A stretch of DNA of 64,000 bases. Source: Cornus controversa (lineage: Eukaryota > Streptophyta > Magnoliopsida > Cornales > Cornaceae). The stretch is taken from positions 29,751,797-29,815,796 of the forward strand of contig CM048850.1 of NCBI GenBank assembly GCA_026545225.1, read 5' to 3'. Numbering within the stretch: the stretch's first letter is position 1; each line of letters starts with the position of its first letter. This document shows positions 24,481 to 39,100 of this stretch, in pieces. The translations under genes and the position numbers were made by a program. Below the pieces are notes generated by a model. That model saw only the letters and a list, made by a program, of their open reading frames with translations. It was not told the origin of the DNA and did not search any database.

Positions 24481-24834
24481 GAATTATTCAATCACCTTAA
24501 ACAATTTCACATGTAATGAGACATGCTTAACATGCAACAACCAACACGCAACAACTTCTAGTTATATATATCTATATAAAATAATCAAAGGTGAAGTTAA
24601 GGATATTTGACTAACATTGCTTAACATATGGTTCCAGGTTACTATAATGGCACATGAAAATTCAAGCATCTTGAATCTTTACCGAGCTACATGATTCACA
24701 AGTCATAATTTACCTACAACCCAAGAATTGAATGTCACTATATATATAATGGCACATGAAAATTCAAGCATCTTGAATCTTTACCCAGCTACATGATTCA
24801 CAAGTCAATTTACCTACAACCCAAGAATTGAATG

Positions 24835-24865
<31 letters not shown>

Positions 24866-25851
24866 TCAGGCTATATAATATAAAGATAAAGAGAAGATAG
24901 CAAACATTCTTTGAACAAACCCGTATACCTACTATGTACAAATACACAACATTGGCATATTTATAGATATTTGTAACTATGACGTAAAATATCATATTCC
25001 ATTAATTAAAGTCAATTAACCGACTAAAATTTGAGTATGCATAAGTATAAGCAAAAGAACAACTTATATGTTCATAATCACCGACTACTACACATATATA
25101 CACACATAAACACTCATAAATACACAAAGCTACAAAAACCCATATAAGAAAACATGTCAATCCCTAATCCCCAATCTCTTACGAATCTAATCTCATAATT
25201 AATTCAAAATTGTGAAATTTTAACTAAAATCCCACACTTCATTTGGTTCCACTTCAGAATTTTCCATCAATTTAAACCATATATATATATAAAAGAACTA
25301 AGAGCAAGAATCAACTTGCTTAGATACGAATTATCCTTCCTCTCACGTGCTCTTCCTTCTCTTCTTCCTTCTTCTGACCGAGCACCAGCGCTTCTCTCTC
25401 TTTCTGTCTCACGTTCTGGCTGAGCCTCCTGCTCTCTCTTCTCTTATTTACATTCCTTTTCCTCACTTATACCATGCACCACTATGGTCTGTTTGCCACT
25501 TCCATTCAATTCCAATTTTTTTTTTTTTTATACATCCAAAATTACATTCCTAACCCTACAAAACTCTAATCTTACAAGAATAAAGACAAAAAAAAAAAAA
25601 ACCTATTTAATAATAATGATATTACAACAATACAAAACTATATTAGGGAAAAAAAAATAAAGCACTGCTCAACTCAATGTAAAGCATATATAAGAATTGG
25701 TTTTATGATATGAAATCGTCAATTAACTTTATTCAATAAATACACACACACACATATATATATAATTACATTAAGCTGATCAAGGACACAATTTAAAATA
25801 GACATTAGAGATAATCAACTCAAATTTCACCATTCCTTGATTTATTACATG

Positions 25852-25894
<43 letters not shown>

Positions 25895-25983
25895 AGATCT
25901 ACAATTATTTCATGCCAAGTTAATTTGAAAACGTACAAATGAGGCATATTCAAATATTTTGGCCACCATCATTGACAATCTTT
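24481..25983. other. Region downstream of the MADS-box gene, no second gene seen
   Basis: AT-rich sequence with microsatellites (TA runs at 24840-24865 and 25857-25892), a pyrimidine-rich stretch near 25340-25530, and a 102-bp tandem duplication listed separately. The 3' untranslated region and polyadenylation site of the MADS-box gene must lie here, on the minus strand below 25984. No clear signal could be fixed. Confidence 0.6.
24644..24846. repeat. 102-bp direct tandem duplication
   Basis: Positions 24644-24745 and 24746-24846 carry the same sequence (ATAATGGCACATGAAAATTC at both starts). The second copy has a 3-base loss and a few changes. Each copy ends in a TA microsatellite. Confidence 0.9.
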
Positions 25984-28900
25984 CTATGAGTAGCGCATTT
26001 CAGGCAGGCCGATGAACAGTTCAGTCTCCACATCCGAACGCTCACTACTTTGGCTGCACGTCGCGATTTCTTTCTGTTTCTCGGGTTGCTGCCCTCCAAA
26101 CTAACATCAGAGGCATAAGATTTGTATCAACAATCGTTATTCAGAATGTTTATGGAGCAAGTCCATGAACATTGTTAAGAAAAAACGGAGCAAGTCCATG
26201 ATCTATAATTAAAATTGGTAGAATTGGAAAAAAAATTGTTCATAATGGAAAAATTTTCGTGATCAAATTTTCTCTAATTCCAATTCCGAAGTTCCAATTC
26301 CATGCAGCCAAACATAGTCTAAAGAAAAACTTGCGTACCTTTTGACATAGCTTCGCATTTTGTTCTAACAAAAATCTCTCCTGAAGTTGAGGGAAAAAAA
26401 AATAGATATTAGTCAAAGATGAACAAGAAAAGTAAACTGGAGCATGTGCATCAAAGCTTCAAAACAAAGGATATATACCTTCTCCTTTAGTTGCTCTATC
26501 TGCTCCTTATATAGTTGATCCTGGATTTAATGAATAAAGTTTGTTAAAGAAAAATTCATTCAATCTTTTTAGTGTTTGATAATAATGTCCATTTTCATTA
26601 CAATTTGTTATATACCTTTCTGTCTCTGATTTTTCTTAGGCTTCGCTCCAAGTGGCTACCAATATCCTGAAGTTCCTCCGCTGAACATGACCCTAAACTA
26701 TGCCCCAAAAGCCTCCTAAAACATTATCCAATTCAAGGTTTAGGAACAAAAATAAAAGCACCACCATATTTGCACCTAGAGTTGTTGAATATATATAGAA
26801 GTTTGGAAGGAAAAGTAACAACTAAGACGAGAACCGTTGAGAAACTTCAAGGAGCTCTATTTTCTTCGCCATGTACGCGGTTTCATCCTTCAGTTGCTGC
26901 ATATGAACCAATTATTGTGGGTAAGTCAGAAAGGAACCAATGTAAATATATAATGGTGAAGATTGACATGGTTGATCATGGAGTACATAAACTCAGAAAT
27001 GAGACACACAAAGCATAGTGCAAGCCATCTAATACGATGAAAGCAACAATAATAGTACGTAGCATTATCAGATCCACACGCATGTTATATATATTTGTTG
27101 GGGGCAAAAAACTCTTAGAGAGGATATGATATCCACATGAAAGATCATCAGAGTCTTTCAATAACAGACCAAAATATCCAAAGTGATGTTGCAAAATGCC
27201 TAAAGGATTGTTTCAAAAATACCCCCTTTGCTTTGACACTAGTCGTTTGGGCATCTTGATTTTGGTGGCCTGAAATTGTTATCCAAGAAAAAGATGGTGG
27301 AAGGTTTATTTGACAAGCATTTTAGAAAAGGCTTTTCGAAAGAAGCAACTCAAAGAACAAAAGAGCCACTGAATGTTTGCCAATACGTCCAACCTCCTTC
27401 AGTAAGGACAATTATTTCCTTCTTATCATTGAGGATTTTAGTATAAAAACATGAGTCCATTTTTGAAAGCATGCTAAAGAATAAAAGAATGCCTATAGAA
27501 TTTTGGGGCGAAGTGGTTGATCTAAAAAAAATTTATGTAAAAATACTCCACAAAGAGTCCTGGAATGAAAGAAAGCCTGACATTTCACACTTCTTTCAAG
27601 CTTATTTCCCCTCTTTTTGCTTATTGTTGACGAATAGGCTTGAAGAAGCCGTGCCAAGCAGAAAATGAAGAGATGCAATGGATGAAGAAATCAAATCAAT
27701 TGACATTTGGGAGTTCACTAGTCTTGCAAGAAGGCAACAAGTAATTCGAGTGAAGTGGGATCGATACAAGGCAAAGAAGAATCCCAAAGGAGAAGTGGAG
27801 AATATACAAAGCAAAATTGGTTGCCAAAGGATATAACGAGCAACCTGGCATTGATTATGACGAGCTATTTTCTCTTGTTGCTTGTTTAGAAACTTAAGAT
27901 TGATTATTTCTTTACCGTTCCAAAATAAAGGAGAGAATTTATCAAATGGATGTGAAATCCGCATTTATAGAAGTGTACATTGAGAGCAACCAATGGGCTA
28001 TGTGTGAAAAGGGCAACCAATGGGCTATTTGTGAAAAGGGCATGAAAATGATTCTCAAATTAAAGAAGGCTTTATATGGATTAAAATAAGCACCGAGAGC
28101 ATGGAATACTAGAATTGACAAATACTACCAAGAGAACAATTTCACCAACTGCACTCATGAGGATGATCTTTACACTAAAGTGAATGAAAATTGAGATATA
28201 TTGCTGGTCTATTTGTACGTCAATGATTTTATATTTACACGTAATAATCAAGATTGTTTGAAGATTTCAAAAAAGCAATGGCTAGAGAATATTAAAGGAC
28301 ACATTGGCTCATGTCCCACTACCTAGGCGTTGAAATGAAACACAAAGAAGGCATTTTCATCTTTTAAAAAGACTGCAAAAGAAGTTCTCAGATGAATGAT
28401 TGCAAGATGGTAAGCACACCCATGGAATGTGTGATCTTGTCAAAACATGAAGGAGGAGAAAATGTGAATCCAACACTATTCAAGAGTTTAGTTGGATGCT
28501 TGCTCTACTTGACATGTAAGAGACTACATATTTTTTTTTTAGAGTTGGAGTTGTTAGACGCTATATGGAGGCCAGTGGAGACTCATGTGAAGACTGCCAA
28601 ATGAATAATTCGCTACATCAAAGACACACTTGATTACGGCTTGTTTTATTCGTCATCTCCTAATTTCAAGTGTATATAGTGATAGCGATTGGGCCAGAGA
28701 CTGTGTTCTACAATGGAGATGGAACATTTACTTGAACTTCAAAGAAATAGCCTATTGTGATACTTGTGAAGCTGTATGTTGCCACTGCCTCAAGTGTTTT
28801 TCATGCGGTTTGTCTTACAAAATTGTTGAAGGAGCTTCATTTGCCATAAGAAGTGACAGAGATACATGTTGACAACAAATCATCGCTAGCATTGGCGAAG

Positions 28901-30109
28901 CATCTGGTGTTTCATGATAGAAGCAAGTACATTGACACAAGGAATCATTTTATTCAAGAATGCATTACAAATAACGAGGTGCAATTGAAGTTCACAAGGT
29001 CTAATGAACAAACTGCCAATATCTTCACGTAGTCACCCAAGCATGAGTGCACGTTCCACAACTCTGAATGCTCTCTAGAGTAGCAAAATCAAGTTCAAGG
29101 GGGATGTCAGGAAGCAAACTTGATTTTGGAAAATATATATATATATAGTCTTGGAGTCCACAATTATGGCCTAGAATCCTAATCTCAAAATGGTCCACTA
29201 TATCTAGTCCATTCTTGAAATTTCCAATTTGTACAAAAATCTATGTTGGTAATTAGAAGTTGTGGTAGCTAGGTAGAAATTATGGTTAAGTAGTGGTAGT
29301 TAGTTGATAGATATGGTTAGAAGTGACCTTGGAAGCCTATAAATAGGATAGAGTGAAGTCATTTTGTATCAGCAAAGTTTGAAAAATCAAATTGAGTTCA
29401 AATTTCACACTCTCTTCCACTTTCATCCTCTTTCCAAGTCTTTCTTGGTTTCAAACATCTCTTCTTGTGTTTGCATTTTATAAAATTTCAAAAGCCTTTC
29501 CAGGTTTATTGTCTTTTATAAAATTTTGGTGCATTTTCTTCTATAAAAGTTTAGAAGTCTTTCTATTGTCTCTTCCAAGTCTCTTCTAATTGCCAAATAA
29601 CATTTTGTTGAAATAAGATAATTACTGATCACTACTTATACTAGATTTAAAGTAACATTTTCTTCAAGATACCTTTTGAACTACATGCAGGACATACTCT
29701 CCATAAAACAACTCTTCATCTCCATGCATGCATGGACAATATGTTTCTAGAATTACCCAATGACACCAACCCATGACACCTCTAGAACTAAAACATAAAT
29801 TCCTAAACACAATTTTATTTTTATCAGTGTTTTAAAGATATTTTAGGCCTTTTCTGTTGCCTAGAATTTCTTGTTGCCACTGCAAGCAAACTTGAGCTAT
29901 ATTGCATTCCCTGATATATTTCTTACTTATGGAGCAGCTAATGAATTAATAGATCAAACATTATTTTAAGAAAATATTCATCCTACTCGTATCTTTTGAG
30001 TAACAAATTATAGAGGAAGCTGACCTTCGCGTATTGCTGAATTTCAGTATTGTTGATCACTTGCTCCTCTTTAGTATGCTCACGATATCGCTCTATGGTT
30101 TTCTGCATG
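25984..30109 (-). CDS. AGL42: MADS-box gene coding exons 2-7 (I, K and C regions)
   Basis: Exon 2 starts at 30109 after CCTCAG and encodes [16 protein letters not shown] to QQYAK (residues 61-89). Exon 3 encodes [20 protein letters not shown] (90-109). Exon 4 encodes [16 protein letters not shown] to IRDRK (110-143). Exon 5 encodes [14 protein letters not shown], exon 6 [14 protein letters not shown], and exon 7 [10 protein letters not shown] to EMRYS. Introns 3-6 are short (119, 95, 98 and 238 bp). Intron 2 (26897-30024) is 3128 bp because a copia remnant sits in it. The exon 3 donor GTTCTC is weak; all others are normal. Confidence 0.93.
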
Positions 30110-33100
30110 CTGAGGCATCCAAAGTCAAAGATGTCATAAATACATTTCAGCTATTTAAAAGAAACAGAGCTCAAATTGAAACATGAAACTAGAGTTTGTG
30201 TTCAATTGTACCTTTTATCAACACATGAGAAACAATTTATTTTTATCCATCATTTAATATTATGACCATGAAAAAGTTATGGTGATGCAATTTTATCTTC
30301 ATACCAGTTTTGAGATTTCAAGATATTATTAATATGATGGTTAACCAATTGTTGCCATTTCTTGGCCATAATAGTACTATTGTTCTGCAACAAGTTTTTC
30401 TTTCTTAATATACACAGTACCATCAATTGGGCTTTGCCCACCCTTAATCATGAACTGATCTTATTCAGGTTGCTAGATGCATGTGAAGAGTTTTACATAG
30501 AGCTTTAATCATGTTCAAAAAACTAAAGTTTTAAATTTACATCTCCCAGACCCTGCTCAAGCGGGAGCCTTGTGCACTGGGTATGACATTTTTTTGATAT
30601 ATTTAGAATAAGTTAGTATCAAATATGTTCAAGGATGCACCAAAAATGTATATTATTGAATCTAAAAATTTTCAACACTTTAAAAAAAAAAAAAAAACAA
30701 CAACAAAACCAATAAATTATTGGCCTGCTGAAGTTTAAGAAGAAATCTAATACAATTGACAATTTCAGGGTGTGAGACCTATGCATGTACAAAGAATCTA
30801 GACTGAAAACAGTTTTTTGTTTACAATGGCATAATTTAATATGAATGAATTCTGAAGTAGGTAGGGAAGAAAAATGTGTTTATAACTTGTATAAACGAAT
30901 TGGAGTACAAGATATTATTTAAAGTTATAGTATATTGACTTCAAAGCTACAGTAATTTACATTATGCAAGACAATATAAGAGCTAGAATAATTAAGATGA
31001 GAGATGATAGTTAAAACTTAAAAGCAATATGTACAAAAAAAAAATTAACCTAGTGTTCGAAACTCTCACCATTGCAAAGTATGAAGAAGGTCAAATTTCT
31101 CTCTCTTGTTTGACTTGTTTTAAAGCCAAATTCTTATGTGTTGCTTTTAAATTATAACTATCATCTCATGATCAAATCGATCAACATATAGTTTTAAAAC
31201 AAGTCAGAGAACATATAATTAACATGATTTAGTAGAATCTAAAAACATGCGGCTTTTCTTATTTGGCTCTTTTAGCTTTTGCGAGATCGAGATTCCTTCT
31301 TTTTTTAAAGGCTTTCTAATACAATCTTACTTATATTAAAACAAAACATGCAGATTTGCACCTGAAGTAAAAATTGAAGATTATGTTCACATGAAATAAA
31401 ATTTAGGTAGACAAAATGGGGATGTACACTATCTTTAACAAAATAAATGGAAGTCAGTTCATTTTGAGAAAGAATTTAGTGGAACATCAGCATTTATTCT
31501 AGGTGCATTTTAGATAAACATTCACATATCACTGTGATAGTGAGAGATCAAAAGGAAAATTTGAACATAAAAAAAAAAGGAGGTTAACCGGTTTAGGGTA
31601 TCAGAAAAATAATGGTCACTATGGCAGATTAACATTGTAATACCCCGCTCCAACACAGTATGATATTGTCCGCTTTGGGTCTGAGCCCGCACGGTTTTTG
31701 CTCTTGGATTTTTACCCCAAAAGATCTCATACCATTTGAAGAGAACATACTACATATAAGCACATCCCCTTTTTCACACCCAGGCGATGTGAGATTGAGC
31801 ACCCTGTACCCTATCAGTGTGGTAGCTCAGCCCAGTGTTTGTCTTCGCACCCACCCACTTACACCCGTCCACAAGGGTTACTACAATCCACCCCCTACGA
31901 GGCCCGACGTCCTCGTCGGCACACTTCCGGTTGGGTTCAGGCTTTGATACCAATTGTAATACCCCGCTCCAACACATGGTATGATATTGTCCGCTTTGGG
32001 CCTGAGCCCGCACAGTTTTTGCTCTTGAATTTTTACCCCAAAAGGCCTCATACCATTTGAAGAGAACATACTACATATAAGCACATCCCCTTTTTCACAC
32101 CCAAGTGATGTGGGATTGAGTACCCTGTACCCTGTCAGTGTGGTAGCTCAGCCCAGTATCTGTCTTCGCACCCGTCCACTCACACCCGTCCACAAGGGTT
32201 ACTACAAACATCTCATGATCAAATCAACATAGAGGTTGTTATAAACTGTAAAAATAGAACAAGACCAAAATCTCATCCACAATTGCTAACAAAAAATTCA
32301 AACACTTTATCATGATGGCTCTGGAAGCCATATAATTTAATGTATTTCAGCTAACTTTTAAAAAATTCATCAACCGATAACAAGAAGAAAAACTTCTTCT
32401 AAACAAGGTAAAGGCATAGATATCATTCAAATTCATCAAAAGTAACATTTCTGTACAAAAATGAGATTGGCATGGAACAACCCTTCTGCCAAAAATTTCC
32501 AAAACAAACAAATGTTTGAAATCAAACTACACTCGTACCAAGCAAATTAAGGGAAAGAATACAGACTCTTGTTTACTCAAAACCTATCTAGAGCAAGACC
32601 ATACGGAATTGGAAGGTAGGCTTTGGGTGGAAAAAGTCAAATTGCATACCGTGATTTCTATTGTAAACCAGGCATAAACTATTTACGGAGGACAAGCTAA
32701 TTCTTCCTCAATTAATTCAAGTTTGACCCCCAATTTGTTAGAAAAACACACATTGACCCTTTTTCACAATTGAACTCATTAATTCCAAATCATATGTTCT
32801 AGCAACAACACAATGGAGGCCGTCAATCAATATAGATTAATATTGAAAATCTTATTCAAATCTTGTTGGGACAGCGAAAACGCATGAAGATGAAAATCCA
32901 ATGAAACAAAAAAAAAAAACTAACATACACAAATACAAGATTTAACATGATTCGGCACAACTCAGCCTACGCTCGTGGATGAGAAGATATTTCACTATAA
33001 TTGATGTAGAGATATTACAAAGATAAAGAATATGTTAGCATAGTCCCACATCGTTTGGGTACCTTTGGAATATGCAGTGTATATACTCATGGGCACCCTC

Positions 33101-36100
33101 TTCTTGCAAGCCGATTTTCAAGGATGAGTTCTACCCATGGGTTTATTACTGTAATACCCCGCTCCAACACATGGTATGATATTGTCCGCTTTGGGCCATA
33201 GCCCGCACGGTTTTGCTATTGGGTTTACCCCAAAAGGCCTCATACCATTTGAAGAGAACATACTACATATAAGCACATCCCCCTTTCCACACCCAGGCGA
33301 TGTGGGATTGAGCACCCTGTACCCTGTCAGTGTGGTAGCTCAGCCCAGTGTCTGTCTATGCACCCGCCCACTCACACCCGTCCACAAGGGTTACTACAAT
33401 CCACCCCCCTACGAGGCCCGACGCCCTAGTCGGCACACTTACTTCCGGCTCGGTTCAGGCTTTGATACCAACTGTAATACCCCGCTCCAACACATGGTAT
33501 GATATTGTCCACTTTGGGCCATAGCCCGCACGGTTTTGCTATTGGGTTTACCCCAAAAGGCCTCATACCATTTGAAGAGAACATACTACATATAAGCACA
33601 TCCCCTTTTTCACACCCAGGCGATGTGGGATTGAACACCCTGTACCCTGTCAGTGTGGTAGCTCAGCCCAGTGTCTGTCTATGCACCCGCCCACTCACAC
33701 CCGTCCACAAGGGTTACTACAATTACGGTATCAGAGCAAGTGTATCGCAGGGATAGGTCGGGTTTGTATCTCCTGCCCTGCGTGAAGGGGGAGAGCTGAG
33801 TGTCTCCGGCCCTGGCACTGAGGGGAGTGTAGGATACCTTTGGAATGTGCAGTATATATACACATGGGCACCCTCTCCTTGTAAGCCAGTTTTCAAGGAT
33901 AAGTACTACACGTGTTTACAATAAAAATAACAATCTAATATCTAATATCCCCCTCAAACTCACAATGCAATGTATTCTCTTATTATTTTATTAATAGAAA
34001 CCCTAGCCCCCTTTTTCTCTTTTCTCTCTTTTTAATTGTCACAGAATACACAACACAATACACAACACAGTATCGTGTATGCAAACTCTTGTTCCAAAGC
34101 TCTTCACTACATACCACTCCACGAGACTCCCTTCTCACCATCGGTGCTCTCTCCACTCTACCAAACTCGTGAACTACCCCTATCCATCAAATCTATCATG
34201 AGGCTACCACCCTCGCTATACTACTATAGAATTAGGGTTACATCTCTGTCAATCTCATAAGTCTCAACCTACCAAAACTTAAGTATCTATTTATAAAGTC
34301 CTAAACTTAATTCCTTGTTGGACAAATATTGCAATTCATTGAAAGCCAAGACTTGTCTACCAAGAAATTTCTTAATAAAATAAAACTCTAAAATAGAAAC
34401 CTAATTAGAATAGAATTTTGAGAGACAATACCTAACAATCTCCACGTTGGATGAAATTTCATCAAGCCAATTATTGCTTCCCATGACATTGATCAGGGCA
34501 ATTCATTGCAACTTCATGTTGAGTTAATAATTAAGCAATGATGAATTTGTCTTTTAATGACAAAATCATAAAGTTACTCTTTTAGGAACTTCACTCAGAA
34601 ATTTGACTTAGTGTTGAATCACAAAGGCAAAATCGTAAATACGTGTTTTCAACTAATTTTGAAATAACAAGTCCCAGTAATAATTCCTATGATCATATAA
34701 ATTTTCTCAGCCCCAATTGATTTAATTTGGTCATCCAACTTGCAAGATGATACTCTAAATCAAAGTAGAGAAATTCTAATATGTACTAAAACTGAAAAAT
34801 CATATTTTGAGTTACTTGAAATTTGATTTTGATAGTATTTTTATTGAATTTAAATGAGGGACACTTTACTTATTTACACTGAATAACTTAAAGTAAATCA
34901 AAATTTAATTAATTTATTAGAAATTTACTTAAATATTTTCAATAGAAAGAAGTGAACAGTAGCAGTAAGCTGAACAACCCAGGTGCAACCAATAGAAATT
35001 CAAAGTTCTGCAACTATTTTGTCAACAAAGGCTACTGCAACTTTGAATCTAAATTCACCAACCGATTTCAGTTTCTCTACAGGTAGTTTGAGCAGCTATA
35101 GTTGCATTTCTTCTTTGCATTTAAAGCTCCAAATAACTACACTAAACCTAACCTTCAATAGACTGCAGATTGTCAACGAATGTTGTATTTCTCCAAAAGA
35201 TAGTTTTGCATTTAATGACTCAAATGGCTAGTTTTAATCTAAAGCTCTATGCATTCTATGTGTTAGAAATAAAGAAAAAGAATTGTATATTGAATTAAAT
35301 TGATTTTATTATAAACAATACATAAAGGCCTATTTATAGGCACATAATCTTAGAAGTTAAGTAAACTTAAGAGAGAAAATCTTAGTTCTAGATGGTTCAG
35401 GAGAAGGTGTAAGAAACCTATACAGTTTAGGAAATATATATAATCTAACAGGAGATATAACAAGAAATATATAATCTACCAGCCTCCACAAACTCAAGAT
35501 GAGTTATATGAAGCAACTTAAGTTTGGAGATAAAATCTTGAATGTGGCTCGTGAAAGCAATTTGGTGATGTTACCAGTCGTGAATACGAACACATACAAA
35601 GAAGCTACAAAAGAGCAGCTCGGTAGACAAAAGCAGCTCATCGGAGCGATGGGAAGACTAAAAGCGGCTCGTTGGAGCGAAAACTAATTTGAAAATCAGA
35701 AAAAAGATTTGTTGAAATCAATGACTTTGACACACAGATGCTAGTGGGAGCTCATGAATTGAACTTGAGTTGTACAATCATATTTTTTCTTCTTTTATTA
35801 TCTACATAAAATATATATATAAGGTGGAAGCTATTTTGACGATTGCCCGATGGGGATGAAACTGATAATGCCATCCCCAGCGATGACGTAATGAAATGTG
35901 AAGACTACCAGAAATTGATTGGCTCTAATATCATGTTAGAAATAAAGAATGAAAATTATATATTGAATTATTATTATTATGAATAATACATAAAGGCCTA
36001 TTTACAAGCATATAAACTTAGAGGCTAAGTAAACTTAGGAGACAAAAAATCCTAGTCTTAGATGGTTTAAGAGAAGGTGTAAGAAGCCTATGTAGTTTAG

Positions 36101-39100
36101 GAAAAGATATATAATCTAACAGCATATATAATAAGAAATACATAATCTAACACTATGTAAAGGCCTGATGTTTAGAGATAAAGGGTGGGTGATAAGGAGC
36201 AGACCTGAAATTCTATATTTTAGAGCCAAGTGTTGTAAACTGCAAAGAGTGTGCTGAAAGAAAATCATTCTTAAGAGTGTCGAGCATATTACTTTATTTC
36301 CATTGTAAAGCTTCTATAAATTTTGAGAAAGACTCCACGTGAGTCTCTGAATAAGTTCTTTGTGAACTTGTGGTAGTTAGTCACTTGGTGTGCATTGAGA
36401 GTTGGTCATCTTGTGGTAATTGATAGAGGGTTCCTTGTGAACTCCATTGATAGTCACTGAGTGTGTATTGAGAAAATGTGTGCGCGATGTAATTAACTTA
36501 CAAATAGTGGATTAGATTTTGACCCTAACAGTTATTTGGACGTTTTCCCACCTTAAGGTTTTACCATGTTAAAATATATGTTCCTCTGCTATTTTTTATT
36601 TATTTATTATATGCTTGTGTTTAATGTTTATGTGACTGCAGAAAATTTTATATAAGACCAATTCACCCCCTCTTGGTCCCATTGATTCAACCTTGCAGAT
36701 AAACCGAATCATCGTTTAGGAACTTCAACCCATGAACCAATCTTACGATCCAGACTGATTTAGCATCTTTCGCCCAAAGGCTTATTTTTTCTTTGCTCGT
36801 CAGATTATATGCCAAGATGTCACAATTCTCCTACAAATATGTGATCGTCCCCATTGTGCGTTGCTCGATCAATCAAACTTCTGTTGCTCCACCTTAACTA
36901 CTTAACTACTAGAGCTCCATTCCAATGTAACCCACCACAATTTTCTGGCCATCATGATCAAATAAAAAGGTTGATCGACTCCACCTGCAATTGAAACCCA
37001 TTGCAGCATATGTTGAGACTCCATGTGTTTTCTAGATTTCCTTCAAATAAAGGTCAAACTTCTCAAGACGAACCATCAACTCTGATACTATTTCTTAGGA
37101 CAAGAAAAATACACACACATGGTGATCGAGTTAAAAGAATAAAACAATCACACAAACACAAGATATAGGGTGGTTTGACCAAAACTGGCCTACATCTACT
37201 AATGAGAAAAGATTTTACTATAATTGATGTAGAGATATTACAAAGGCAGAGAGTACCTAACATTACTTACCAAAAAAAAATACCCAACATCGGACAGCGA
37301 ATAGTGTACACAAACTCTTACTCTAGAACTCTTCACTGTATAGCACTCCACTCCACTGGACTCCCTCATTGACATCGGTGTTTTCTTCACTCTACTAAAC
37401 TCGTAAATTACATCATCCCCATGAGGATACTACCCCCCACTATACTACTATAGAATTAAGGCTACATCTCTCTCTCTCAATCTCATAAGTCTCAATCCTA
37501 AACCTAAGTATCTATTTATACAATCCTAAACATAATTCCTTGTTAGACAAGGATTGCAATTATTTGGAGTTCAAGACTTGCCTAATAAAAAAATTTCTAA
37601 CAAAATACAACTTTAAATAGAAACTATTTTGACCAAGAATTTGAGATACAATACCTAAGACATCTATAGGTATATAAGAAATGTACTAATTTGATTCTTT
37701 TTAATGAATAGGTCTTATTAGAATTGTGATGTGAAATTTAAAGGGATCAAATAGGAAAGAATACTCCAAATCATAGATGTATAATGTAATAGACATTCAA
37801 ATAGGAGAGTACAACATCTAAGCAACTCGAACCCAACATGAAAATAGTGGGCTTGAGTAAACCTTAATCATGTTCATGACATAATCGTGTCATACTAATT
37901 AACTCGTTTAACTAATTGTATCATGTTCGGGTCAAAGATTTAATCCATTTAACCTGATTTGACTTGTTTAATTAATTGTGTCATAATCATACTAGGTTAG
38001 CCTGAATTGATTGGTGACTTGTCCACGTGTATTAGGTAACGCATTTAAAAATAATATGATACTATAATGAAACCGTAAGTTAATTGTGCGATTTCTTGAG
38101 ATAAATTAGAAATTTAGTCAATCCATAATTTTTAATTCAACATTTAATTTATTTATTACATTTGTATTTTATAATTAAGAAAAAATAGTAAATAGATTAT
38201 TATAAGTTATACAATGAATTTTTTGAATAAGTTACAACCTGTTTAATAAACTTATTGTGTTCTTCTTAAAGATGTTTGACTCGTTTAATAAACGGGTCAT
38301 GTTCGAATAAACTCATGTAACATAATACTCGAGTTTGGACACGCCACAAGTATGATCTCTAAACACGAATTGTCACCATAGCCTTGGTTATTTTAGAGGT
38401 GGTCCCCTTCTTTGTTAATCTCCAGAAGAGAGTAATCCATTTAGTTTCCATTTGTCACGACAGGCATGCAGGGTCAGGACATTATTGACCATCTTTTCTT
38501 TGGCGATAACTTTGCTCAGACAATTTGGGATTGGCTGGAATATGCCTTTTATCTCCTCCTTGGAACAACTCCTGCAATGGTTCATATCGACATTCAAGTC
38601 TGATTATTGGAAGATCTGGTCTGCAGAATGCTATTCCCAGCAACAGCGTGGAGAATTTGGAGGGTAAGGAATCATTGTTTACATCATGGGTCCTCTCGTT
38701 GTGCTTATTCTATTGCTAGTTCTGTTGTTTGGGGGACCATTGACAGTATTATTAGCTTAGTTGATTGGGATGGCTTGTAGTCTGTGGTTTTTTTTTTTTT
38801 TTCATTCCTACAGTTAGCCATTGGTTTTTGCTCTTATTAGAAGTGGAGCTGTTCCATTTCTTTTTCTACATTGTGTGGGAATGCCCTCACTTCTTTGCGT
38901 TGTACATTATTCTTTTTCATTAATACATATCTGATTGTTAGGTCAATAGGATTAAGTTTGCTAATTTGTAGATCAAAACTTGTTTAATGTTTTTTTTTTT
39001 TAAAAATTCTAGTTAAATGGATAAATCCTAATAGTGAGTCAAATGTAAGTTTGTAACTTACCTCAGAGATGAAGGACGAGATTCAACAAAAGTCAATTTG

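Larger units (their letters stand above)
32931..34437 (-). mobile_element. Copia-type LTR with two nested TRIMs
   Basis: On the minus strand the sequence starts TGTTAGGTATTGTC at about 34437, right after a polypurine-like CAACGTGGAGAT. It is similar to 37090-37668 over several hundred bases, including GTATAAATAG-type TATA sequence and the tract ACTATAATTGATGTAGAGAT. It is interrupted by TRIM family 2 (33033-33920), which itself holds TRIM copy D. The left limit is approximate. Confidence 0.6.

Noticed and set aside
25347..25553. 68-codon frame near the 3' end of the MADS-box gene
   Set aside because: Leu/Phe/Ser-rich reading of a pyrimidine tract; no signal beyond composition.
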